Positions 41,516 through 48,531 of a DNA stretch of 64,000 nucleotides are shown here, piece by piece (the first letter of the stretch is position 1; each line of letters begins with the position of its first letter). Source of the stretch: Sulfuricurvum sp. (GTDB lineage Bacteria; Campylobacterota; Campylobacteria; Campylobacterales; Sulfurimonadaceae). The notes below the pieces were generated by a model, which was not told where the DNA came from, did not search any database, and saw only the letters and a program-made list of their open reading frames with translations. Made by a program: the position numbers and the translations under genes. The DNA lies in assembly GCF_023229695.1 (NCBI RefSeq), contig NZ_JALNYS010000010.1:72719-136718 (forward strand), read 5' to 3'.

Positions 41516-41924
41516 AACAGCAGGGTTCGAGTGGCTCGAAAAAGGGTGGCATTACCTCAGTACGGCTAAACTTCTCCATCAATGCAATCATTACACTGAT
41601 ATTATAGGGGTGGAACTCCACTACAGTATCGAAATATGCTTAAAAGCGATTTTGGCTTATGATAATCAGCCGATCAAAAAAACGCATGAACTTTATGATC
41701 TTTATCTATTGGTCTCTGATCAAATCGATCTAAATGACGACGAAATCGCTCTAATTTTGATGGCGACGAAATACCATATTCTCGAAGCCTACCCTACTAG
41801 AGATCGCCAGCTACCTCCCGAAGAAGAGATTAAACCAATTTTGGAGTTCGCCGATCAACTATTTGAGCGCATATGCACACTACTCAATATCTCAATCCAC
41901 GAGATCAAATCAAAGCCGAACTAA
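41508..41924 (+). CDS. hepT: HEPN-domain toxin-like protein, copy 1
   Basis: This 138-aa helical HEPN protein has the typical blocks WHYLSTAKLLHQCNHYTDIIGVELHYSIEICLKAILAY and KKTHELYDLYLLV, ending ICTLLNISIHEIKSKPN. A textbook R-x4-6-H ribonuclease motif is not obvious, so it may belong to a variant HEPN group. It overlaps its MNT partner, forming a toxin-antitoxin or defence pair. The second copy at 43748 ends almost identically (VCTLLNISTHEIKSEPN). Confidence 0.85.
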   Translation: MNKTAGFEWLEKGWHYLSTAKLLHQCNHYTDIIGVELHYSIEICLKAILAYDNQPIKKTHELYDLYLLVSDQIDLNDDEIALILMATKYHILEAYPTRDRQLPPEEEIKPILEFADQLFERICTLLNISIHEIKSKPN

Positions 41925-42011
41925 ACATACGTGTTATAGGTTTTAACAGGAGGGGTCAAGTATTCAATCTTCACTTTTTCCTCTACACTCAAATAGCGTT
42001 AAATCCTATAG

Positions 42012-43202
42012 TTAATACAAAAACCCGAAAAGCCAAAGGGGAATTTTACGCTCATCTCCGATTTCAATATCATCCGCTGCAATGTACCCGTTTACATTCC
42101 CTTCCAACTGAGATCCTTTTTTAGAACTTCCCCCTATTTCAAAGACATATTGATCGTTTACGATGAAATCGCCTTTATCGTGATAATGAATTTGATGTGA
42201 CATCGTTAGCTGGGAAACAAAAAAGCTTTCGCGGATCGAACCGATATCTGCGGAAGCACATAACACATTAAACATATTGGGATTATCCAGCAACAGCTTG
42301 TCAGGCTTGTTTACCGCACGCATGCCGCTTCCCCCGCGAACAATATGTATTAAGCTCCCTGCATCCATTCGCTCTAAATATTTGGCTAAAGTCGGCCACG
42401 ACGTGCCTACAGCTCCACTGAGTTTGGAGATATTGAGCTCATACGGAGAAGTCGAACAAAGCATGTACATCACTTTTTTGAGCTTATCGAGTTTCGAAGG
42501 GTCAATATTGAAAATGCCGCACAAATCGGCATCGATGGTAAGGGAGATCACTTCGAGCAGTTTCTGCGGATAATCACTTCGAGATTCCTGATAAAACGGA
42601 TAACACCCATACTCCAGATAATTGTTAAATTGCTCCAATGGACGAATCCGCTTCATGATCGCGGAGACAATGTCATAATGGTTGCCGAGTATCTCTTCAA
42701 GGGTGTAGCTTGGAAAATCTTCACCCGTCTCGATCTCGATGAATTCACGCAAAGACAATACACCCAGATAATGGACAACGGCTCGACGGGATAGATCTCC
42801 TTGAGCATGTTCGAGTCTAAGTGCCGATGAACCGGAGAAAATCACTTGAAGATCAAAAACATCGTAAATAGCTTTAAGTGCTGTAGAGAAGCTGTCACTT
42901 TTGTGTATCTCATCAATAATCAAAAGCTTGCCGCCGCGCGCATAAAAAGCTTCGGCGATATCGTACAGACTCACACCCGCCATTGCCGGATGATCGCAGC
43001 TGATAAACAAAATTTTCGATGGCTCAATGGCGCATAATGAAGCATATTGGCGCAACAGAGTGCTCTTCCCTGCCCCGCGGGGGCCTTTAATACCGATCAG
43101 CTTACCTTTGAAGTCTATTTTTTTATAGAGCCATCGCTGATAAGCCGGTATCTCTCTACTGAGTATCTGAGCGGATATTTTTTGAAGAATCGGCAATGAC
43201 AT
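42012..43202 (-). CDS. AAA_14/DUF4143-type ATPase
   Basis: This 396-aa protein has Walker A GIKGPRGAGKSTLLR near residue 38, Walker B LLIIDEIHKSD, a sensor FSGSSALRL and a DUF4143-like C-terminal domain with winged-helix features (ISKLSGAVGTSWPTLAKYLERM) and VFEIGGSSKKGSQ near the end. Such ATPases are common in accessory regions, and their function is generally unknown. It lies on the opposite strand between the two MNT/HEPN pairs and may have separated them after duplication, or be part of the duplicated island. Confidence 0.88.
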   Translation of the reverse strand: MSLPILQKISAQILSREIPAYQRWLYKKIDFKGKLIGIKGPRGAGKSTLLRQYASLCAIEPSKILFISCDHPAMAGVSLYDIAEAFYARGGKLLIIDEIHKSDSFSTALKAIYDVFDLQVIFSGSSALRLEHAQGDLSRRAVVHYLGVLSLREFIEIETGEDFPSYTLEEILGNHYDIVSAIMKRIRPLEQFNNYLEYGCYPFYQESRSDYPQKLLEVISLTIDADLCGIFNIDPSKLDKLKKVMYMLCSTSPYELNISKLSGAVGTSWPTLAKYLERMDAGSLIHIVRGGSGMRAVNKPDKLLLDNPNMFNVLCASADIGSIRESFFVSQLTMSHQIHYHDKGDFIVNDQYVFEIGGSSKKGSQLEGNVNGYIAADDIEIGDERKIPLWLFGFLY

Positions 43203-43345
43203 AAATACCCTTTAATACTATAATATATATTTTACACAAAAATAGCTTTTTGTATTAAGTGTATTTTATAACCAATGGAATTAAATGTCAACTCAAAGGC
43301 AAAGGTAAAAGGTATGGGGTCAGGTGATAACTATAACTCATTCCT

Positions 43346-43575
43346 ACTCAGAGAGACAACCGCTTTTTGAATGCATTCAATCCTTTATCCGTTTTAATGT
43401 ATAATTATTCCCATCACAAAACAGGAGGGATCAGATGGTCGATATCGAAGTAATCAAACACGAAATCATCGAACGTCTCAAACCACTCGATCCCGATAAG
43501 ATCATCCTGTTCGGCTCCTACGCTTACGGAACACCCACCGAAGAGAGCGATATTGATCTGTTTTTGATCAAAGAT
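43346..43575 (+). repeat. Duplicated promoter and 5' part of MNT gene, copy 2
   Basis: Partner of 41115-41344. The TATAAT box lies at 43400-43405. Similarity ends after the codons for DIDLFLIKD. Confidence 0.9.
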
Positions 43576-43767
43576 ATTGATTTAGAAGAGACAAAGAGCT
43601 ATGAGCTCAATGCGCGAAAAAATATACGTGAATTGATTTATAAATACAAAATCGGTTTTGATATCCTCTCCGCCAATAATGCTTTTTTAGCCTCAAAAGA
43701 GGATTATTTCTATAAAGTCGATATTTTACAAAACGGCAAGGTGTTGTATGAACGTCACATCAGCTAA
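43435..43767 (+). CDS. mntA: MNT-type nucleotidyltransferase antitoxin, copy 2
   Basis: This 110-aa paralogue of the 41204 protein is almost identical over the first 47 residues (IILFGSYAYGTPTEESDIDLFLIKD). It then has a longer insertion (DLEETKSYELNARKNIREL) before GFDILSANNAF. Active-site residues are intact. It overlaps its HEPN partner by 20 bp. The sharp change from near-identity to moderate similarity suggests recombination or gene conversion limited to the 5' half. Confidence 0.9.
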   Translation: MVDIEVIKHEIIERLKPLDPDKIILFGSYAYGTPTEESDIDLFLIKDIDLEETKSYELNARKNIRELIYKYKIGFDILSANNAFLASKEDYFYKVDILQNGKVLYERHIS

Positions 43768-44164
43768 AGATTGGCTCGTCAAATCATGGCATCATTACAG
43801 CTCTGCCAAAATTCTTTTTGATGCACATCACTTTACCGATTGCATCGCCATTGACTTGCATTACTCCATCGAAATTTCACTAAAAGCCATATTGGCATAT
43901 CGCAATGATAAGATTGTCAAATCTCATGATTTATTGGAAATTCATTCACTTATAGCTGAACAAATAGATTTTAACGATGATGAATTGGCTTTATTGGATA
44001 TTGTCACTCGATACCACGTCAAAGAGTCTTATCCCAATCCTACACGTATCCTCCCTCCCAGAGACGAAATCAAAAAGGTGTTAGAGTTCGCCGATCAACT
44101 CTTAGATCGCGTTTGTACGCTACTCAATATCTCTACCCACGAGATCAAATCAGAGCCGAACTAA
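43748..44164 (+). CDS. hepT: HEPN-domain toxin-like protein, copy 2
   Basis: This 138-aa protein has the same length and plan as the 41508 product (WHHYSSAKILFDAHHFTDCIAIDLHYSIEISLKAILAY, IVKSHDLLEIHSL) but clearly diverged in the middle. Coupled to its MNT gene by overlap. Two diverged pairs with near-identical promoters imply co-regulation; cross-neutralisation is possible. No classical R-x4-6-H is evident here either. Confidence 0.85.
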   Translation: MNVTSAKDWLVKSWHHYSSAKILFDAHHFTDCIAIDLHYSIEISLKAILAYRNDKIVKSHDLLEIHSLIAEQIDFNDDELALLDIVTRYHVKESYPNPTRILPPRDEIKKVLEFADQLLDRVCTLLNISTHEIKSEPN

Positions 44165-44231
44165 TCAAAAGCTCTATCAACAAAACAATCTGAGAATGGA
44201 TGCATAAGTGATCGGTTACCGAGACATTCTC

Positions 44232-44248
44232 CTAACGATTCAATTCTA
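44232..44248. repeat. 17-bp direct repeat, left copy
   Basis: CTAACGATTCAATTCTA, exactly repeated at 44723-44739; the pair brackets the 44268-44582 gene. Confidence 0.75.
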
Positions 44249-44267
44249 ATTTCCCTCAAGTCAAGCG

Positions 44268-44582
44268 TTACACCGTCTCAATATCAACAATCTCCACTCT
44301 GTCGCACTCTTTTTTAAACAGCTTCCGCCCTTTTGCATTCTCTTCGGCCAGTTCGAGCAGGTCGGCAAAATCGTTTTTACTGACTTCGAAGGTGTAGAGC
44401 TCTTTTTCCGTTGCCAGAAGCAACCGGGCCTCTTTATCGTCGCTGCTCAGTGCGATGTTGCGTACCCCTTTGCCGAACTCGCTTTTGATCGCTTTGACGA
44501 TCTTCTCGTTGTTGAGTAGATCGGACAGGCTGATCGTCATGTCCGTATCGTTGTTGCAGAGTATCTTATAGGTGATGTTCAT
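44268..44582 (-). CDS. Small hypothetical protein
   Basis: The start at ATG 44582 (MNITYKILCN) follows AAGGGA. The ~104-aa protein alternates beta and helix (MTISLSDLLNNEKIVKAIKSEFGKGVRNIALSSDD, LLLATEKELYTFEVSKNDFADLLELAEENAKGRKLF) and is soluble and acidic. I do not recognise the family. It is the only gene between two exact 17-bp direct repeats, so it may have been inserted as a unit. Confidence 0.62.
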   Translation of the reverse strand: MNITYKILCNNDTDMTISLSDLLNNEKIVKAIKSEFGKGVRNIALSSDDKEARLLLATEKELYTFEVSKNDFADLLELAEENAKGRKLFKKECDRVEIVDIETV

Positions 44583-44722
44583 CGTTCCCTTCACGCTTAT
44601 ACCTTTTTCGTGTTTACCCGATTATAAGTGAAAAGGGCTGAAAAGCGCAAAAAAGTGGCAAAATGCCATCAGGTTCCGGAGGCAAGGTGGGAACGATAAC
44701 GCTAAAACCGCAAAGCGATTCG

Positions 44723-44739
44723 CTAACGATTCAATTCTA
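44723..44739. repeat. 17-bp direct repeat, right copy
   Basis: Second exact copy of CTAACGATTCAATTCTA, upstream of the HD-domain gene. Confidence 0.75.
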
Positions 44740-44828
44740 TTTTTTGTTAACACATTTTTATGATAGTATATTCGTTACATAAAAATCACAATCCATAAAT
44801 ATTTTTAATACGATAAAAAGGGGCTGTT

Positions 44829-46070
44829 TTGAAATACACGTTAAATATCAAAGAGGTAACCCATGCGTTGTCTGAAGCCCTTGATTTCGTCGGGATCGAT
44901 GATATTTTGCATAGCAAACGAGTCGCCTACATGGCGGCCGAAGTGTCAAAAAAGATCGGATGGAGCGACAAGATCACCGATGATCTGATGTTTATCGGGA
45001 TGCTTCATGACTGCGGAGTCTCATCCACCGATGTCCATACCCATCTCGTCGGTGAGCTGGACTGGGCCAACTCCCATATTCACTCCATCCGGGGGGAAGA
45101 TCTGCTCAGAAGAACAAGCGTCTACCGCCGCTTTTCCACCTCTATCCGGTATCACCATACACACTGGGATGCGCTTCCGGACGAATTAAGCCAGGACGAA
45201 AAAGAGATCTCCAACCTGATTTATCTCGTGGACCGGGTCGATGCGCTGAGAGCCCAAAACGCAAATGCCAGACCGGAGGATATACAAGCAACGATACGAA
45301 AATATGCAGGGTCGCTCTTTAGTCCGGAACTGGTGGAAGCTTTCATTGCTACCTCTTCAAACGGTTCCTTCTGGTTTTATCTGGACAGCGATGCCTTGGG
45401 CGAATACGTCGCCGAATGGGTAGAAACCGGCTCGGATGACACCTACACTTTTTTGGAGATAAAAGAGATTTCACTGATGTTCGCCGCTATCGTGGATGCA
45501 AAAAGCGTCTTTACCTTTGAGCACTCTATCGGGGTGGCTACGCTATCTCGATATTTGGCGGAGCTGTTTCAACTCCCCCAAGAACGCTGCGAAGAGATAG
45601 AGCTGGCGGGACTGCTTCATGACTTGGGCAAGTTAAGGGTTGACGACGCTATTTTAGACAAGCCGGGCCAACTGAACGAAGAGGAGAGATTGATCATGAA
45701 TCGTCACGGGTTTGATTCGGACATCGTGCTAAGACGGATCAAAGGGTTTAAACGTATCGCCCACATCGCATCGCTTCACCATGAGACGCTGGATGCAAAA
45801 GGGTATCCGTACGCGTTGAGCAAAGAGAATATCCCCTTTGAGGCCAGAATCGTGGCCGTAGCCGATATTTTTCAAGCGCTCATACAAAACAGACCCTACA
45901 GAGAGGGGATGAGCATGGACGAGGCGTACAGCATCATCCATGAGATGTGTGAGAACGGGAAACTGGATCCCGATATTGTGACAAAACTGAACGAGAATCT
46001 GGAAAGCTGTTACGCGAATGCTACGGTTACGTACACAATATCTCAAAACAGCAGCTATGCTATAAGTTAG
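44829..46070 (+). CDS. Tandem HD / HD-GYP-like phosphohydrolase
   Basis: This 413-aa soluble protein has two HD domains. The first (~25-150) has HSKRVAYMAAEV, GMLHDCGVS and IRYHHTHWD. The second (~220-385) has FEHSIGVATLSRYLAELF, LLHDLGKLRVDDAILDKPGQL, HHETLDAKGYPY and VAVADIFQALIQNRPYREGM. The second is HD-GYP-like, with the GYP motif reading KGYPY. It probably hydrolyses cyclic-di-GMP or a related nucleotide; the first domain may be regulatory. It has its own promoter region, and the repeat cluster B2/R6 lies downstream. Confidence 0.88.
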   Translation: MKYTLNIKEVTHALSEALDFVGIDDILHSKRVAYMAAEVSKKIGWSDKITDDLMFIGMLHDCGVSSTDVHTHLVGELDWANSHIHSIRGEDLLRRTSVYRRFSTSIRYHHTHWDALPDELSQDEKEISNLIYLVDRVDALRAQNANARPEDIQATIRKYAGSLFSPELVEAFIATSSNGSFWFYLDSDALGEYVAEWVETGSDDTYTFLEIKEISLMFAAIVDAKSVFTFEHSIGVATLSRYLAELFQLPQERCEEIELAGLLHDLGKLRVDDAILDKPGQLNEEERLIMNRHGFDSDIVLRRIKGFKRIAHIASLHHETLDAKGYPYALSKENIPFEARIVAVADIFQALIQNRPYREGMSMDEAYSIIHEMCENGKLDPDIVTKLNENLESCYANATVTYTISQNSSYAIS

Positions 46071-46098
46071 TCAGCGTATAAAACCATTTTCTAAAATT

Positions 46099-46228
46099 AT
46101 ACCAAACTTCATTAACTAAGTATACTCTCGTCATTCCGTGCTACGACACGGAATCTAATGCAAGGGATGGATCCCGTATCAAGTACGGGATGACAAAATG
46201 CGTATATACAGTTAAAGATAGACGGTAT
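46099..46228 (+). mobile_element. B-family 130-bp repeat, copy 2
   Basis: Reverse-complement partner of 32211-32340, bounded by ATACC…GGTAT and containing the palindromes CCGTGCTACGACACGG and CCCGTATCAAGTACGGG. Twelve bases separate it from R copy 6. Non-coding. Confidence 0.8.
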
Positions 46229-46240
46229 TACAGTGAATAA

Positions 46241-46290
46241 CTGACCTTACGCACCTTCTCTAAACAAGTGCGAAAAGTGCGTAACATCAG
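46241..46290 (-). mobile_element. R-family minimal element, copy 6, with 7-bp target duplication
   Basis: Only 50 bp: CTGACCTTACGCACCTTC … CGAAAAGTGCGTAACATCAG, i.e. the two terminal inverted repeats with almost no interior. TGAATAA flanks it exactly on both sides (46234-46240, 46291-46297). Confidence 0.82.
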
Positions 46291-46345
46291 TGAATAAGTA
46301 ATAATTTGATAGAATATTTTTACAACGATACCCCATGGATGGAAA

Positions 46346-47365
46346 ATGAAAGAGTTTAAACTTGAATCGCTGATCGAAGATGCGCGCAATATTAAAGTAC
46401 TTTACGTAGAAGAACATGCAGGGACACGGCTGAAGCTCGGAAACTTTTTAAAAGAGTATTTCGGCCGCGTCGTTGTCGAACGGTATGCGGACAATGCCCT
46501 GAAAATGTTTGAAAGCGGCTATTTTGACATCATCATTACCGATGCCAATCTCCCGGACGCCGACGTCGTGGAGTTTTGTCGCGCAATCAAAAAAACAGCT
46601 CCCCGAAAAGAGATCATCATCGTCTCTAAAAATGTGAACCCGCAGCTGATGGTAGAGTTAATCAACATCGGGATATCGGGGTACATTCCCACCCCTTTAA
46701 ACAAAGAGCTCATTATCAAACTCCTCTCACGGGTCGTTCTGGAAATCGTTGATTTGAAGGCGATGTATCAGTTTCAAGACACCCTGTTGAACAGTTGTCT
46801 TCATGAGCATCACGAGGAGGTTTTTCTCCATCACGCGAAAAAAGAGGTGGAAATAGGGGCAGAACCTACGATTCACGATAATCTGGCCCTCCTTTTAAAA
46901 GAGTATGCGGTCATATCGGCAAAAGAGTTTTTAGCCACTTACCCTGTCGATATTCAGATGAGTATTGACAAACTTTTAAATATCAACGACGAAATCGACA
47001 TCTATGTCAATGCACTCCTCAACGAGACAACGCAGGAGCACATCGACACATTAGCGGATATGTTTGGAAATTTTTCGATGATTTTGGATAACATCTATGA
47101 GTTTTATAATATCAATTTCATCACGGGCAAACTTGCCGCTATCTTTCGGAATCTGGATGCACATCAATCGTACGAGAAGTACAGCGATGTTTTTTTAGCG
47201 ATCACTTCAGGGCTGAATGCATGGTGTGAGGCCCTATTTATCGTTCAGGATGCCCCGAATATCCATTTTTTAGATAAATCGTTGCTGGCTGATGCCCTTG
47301 TTCTGGAAAATCTGTTTCGAAACGGAACCACTCCCGAAAACGATAATGAGATAGAGTTTTTTTAA
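46346..47365 (+). CDS. Atypical response regulator with unknown helical output domain
   Basis: The receiver domain (residues ~10-130) keeps the acidic pair (YVEEHAG) and the phospho-acceptor region (IIITDANLPDADVVEF). The conserved lysine position reads YIPTPLN, with Thr replacing the usual Lys, so phosphotransfer is likely impaired or altered. The C-terminal ~190 residues are helical (IYVNALLNETTQEHIDTLADMFGNFSMILDNIYEFY) and end in NEIEFF. They resemble the end of the 10520 protein, suggesting a shared unnamed output domain. Stands alone between R6 and tRNA-Arg. Confidence 0.75.
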   Translation: MKEFKLESLIEDARNIKVLYVEEHAGTRLKLGNFLKEYFGRVVVERYADNALKMFESGYFDIIITDANLPDADVVEFCRAIKKTAPRKEIIIVSKNVNPQLMVELINIGISGYIPTPLNKELIIKLLSRVVLEIVDLKAMYQFQDTLLNSCLHEHHEEVFLHHAKKEVEIGAEPTIHDNLALLLKEYAVISAKEFLATYPVDIQMSIDKLLNINDEIDIYVNALLNETTQEHIDTLADMFGNFSMILDNIYEFYNINFITGKLAAIFRNLDAHQSYEKYSDVFLAITSGLNAWCEALFIVQDAPNIHFLDKSLLADALVLENLFRNGTTPENDNEIEFF

Positions 47366-47433
47366 CCCTTTTGCCTATTTACCGCCCGAGAGCATAAAAA
47401 CAAAAAATCTGCCGAAAAATCGAAAAATTCGAC

Positions 47434-47439
47434 TATAAT
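47434..47439 (+). promoter_or_regulatory. Putative -10 box of tRNA-Arg
   Basis: TATAAT, 56 bp before the tRNA 5' end, followed by a GC-rich stretch (GCGGGGACGA) that resembles a stringent-type discriminator. Confidence 0.5.
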
Positions 47440-47494
47440 TGCGGGGACGATTTTCGATCCCTCAAAGATCACGATCCATTTCCCCCTTTTTTAC

Positions 47495-47571
47495 GCGTCC
47501 GTAGCTCAGCTGGATAGAGCACAGGTTTCCGGTACCTGGGGTCAGGGGTTCAAATCCCTTCGGGCGCACCA
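47495..47571 (+). tRNA. tRNA-Arg (anticodon CCG)
   Basis: 77 nt folding as a cloverleaf. Acceptor stem GCGTCCG/CGGGCGC (one G-T pair), D arm GCTC…GAGC, anticodon stem CAGGT/ACCTG with loop TTCCGGT (anticodon CCG, reading CGG), T arm with TTCAAAT loop, and encoded CCA. It borders the accessory region that holds the third MNT locus. Confidence 0.95.
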
Positions 47572-47589
47572 TATTTTTAATAAGTGCTT

Positions 47590-47652
47590 CTAACCCCCTA
47601 ATAGAATGATTTTGTCGGGATCGAGAGGTTTAAGGCGTTCAACGATTTCATC
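47590..47652 (-). pseudogene. Relic of an MNT nucleotidyltransferase N-terminus
   Basis: The minus strand reads DEIVERLKPLDPDKIILLGG and then stops, matching residues ~9-27 of the MNT proteins at 41204 and 43435 (HEIVERLKPLDPDKIILFGS). The upstream and downstream parts are gone. It lies 18 bp past the tRNA 3' end. Confidence 0.7.
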
Positions 47653-47685
47653 CTTTAACTCCCTTCCAAGGCTTTATGCTGTTTT

Positions 47686-47796
47686 TTATGAGGCAGAATA
47701 TTCTTGTCGAATGATGGAATTTACAAGCGATTCAAGCTCATCCTGTATACTCTCGACTACAAATTCAAGAAGCTCTTTTGCATCTTTCTTATCCAT
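47686..47796 (-). CDS. 36-aa small ORF downstream of the MNT gene
   Basis: The frame starts inside the end of the 47789 MNT gene (8-bp overlap) and reads MDKKDAKELLEFVVESI…, an acidic amphipathic helix, stopping after EYSAS. In position it corresponds to the HEPN partner of other MNT genes but is far too short, so it may be a truncated partner or an unrelated small protein. Confidence 0.4.
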   Translation of the reverse strand: MDKKDAKELLEFVVESIQDELESLVNSIIRQEYSAS

Positions 47797-48094
47797 ACAC
47801 AACCTCGCTTTCGATTGAATGTTTAAACCCCGGGCGCATACGGTTGTGTGCTGTAACAAGATCAACTTTTTTATTCAGGTCTCTCTCGATTTGATTCCAT
47901 AATCCAGCGACAGCGGAAAGGGTTTTCTTGGTAGTGTGCACGTACAGGTCGATATCACTTTCATCGTTCGCTTCGTCTCTGGCGTAGCTGCCAAAAAGAC
48001 CGATCTTCTCTACACCATATTTGGTATTAAACTCTTGGATATGAGATTTGAGGTAACTAAGAATGGTTTGTTTGTCGTATTGAGTTGCTCCCAT
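47789..48094 (-). CDS. MNT-type nucleotidyltransferase, third locus
   Basis: The start at ATG 48094 (MGATQYDKQ) has GGAGGA 5 bp upstream, giving 101 residues. Motifs are KYGVEKIGLFGSYARDEANDESDIDLYVHTT (GSYARDE…SDIDL) and DLVTAHNRM with the third acidic residue. The family is the MntA/KNTase-like minimal nucleotidyltransferases, but this member is diverged from the 41204/43435 pair. No full HEPN partner is adjacent. The frame remains open upstream into a degenerate gene (see 48107-48391). Confidence 0.82.
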   Translation of the reverse strand: MGATQYDKQTILSYLKSHIQEFNTKYGVEKIGLFGSYARDEANDESDIDLYVHTTKKTLSAVAGLWNQIERDLNKKVDLVTAHNRMRPGFKHSIESEVVYG

Positions 48095-48106
48095 TTTATC
48101 CTCCAT

Positions 48107-48391
48107 TGACGCGATTTTTTTTCGAAAATGCAACTTTCCGAATGCCGATCGTTTGATGTATTTCAATCTTCCTGATAGGTCGTATCGACAATCTGTTACG
48201 GGATCCAATTCAACCCAGCGCACCTTTTTGCGTACGGCGGTATCGAATACTCCGAATGTCACGGCGACCTCCGGGATCGTCGCAAAATCACGATCCCGTT
48301 CAGCTTTTAGCCCTTCAATTTCTTTCAAGGTTATATCAAGTTTAAGCTTTATCTCAGATAAAGCAGAGAGGAGCTAGGTTTCGAACATCAT
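48107..48391 (-). pseudogene. Degenerate ORF upstream of the MNT gene, possibly a helix-turn-helix protein
   Basis: From ATG 48391 the frame reads MMFET, a TAG stop, then a continuous protein-like frame: LSALSEIKLKLDITLKEIE… (coiled coil), VAVTFGVFDTAVRKKVRWVE and YDLSGRLKYIKRSAF, a possible HTH/excisionase-like wing. It continues in frame into the MNT gene. A further remnant (WVGEWLPENNEGGAA) ends just before it. I interpret the 437-bp gap from 48095 to 48531 as eroded genes. Translation from TTG 48328 as an MNT fusion is the alternative. Confidence 0.4.
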
Positions 48392-48531
48392 GCCGCACCC
48401 CCTTCGTTGTTTTCCGGTAACCACTCACCTACCCATCAAAAGCGAAACTAATATTGCTACAACTTCAACATGAAACTGACTGAATAAAAAGTTACTAAAA
48501 AACAACCGAATCACATTACGCCTAAATTTCG

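Noticed and set aside
47495..47571. tRNA-Arg as attachment site of an integrated element
   Set aside because: I found no second copy of the tRNA 3' end in the window and no integrase gene; the island may end here by other means.
47606..47818. Plus-strand frame of 70 codons after the tRNA
   Set aside because: The plus-strand translation shows no domain, while the minus strand carries the MNT relic, a coupled small frame and the MNT gene end.
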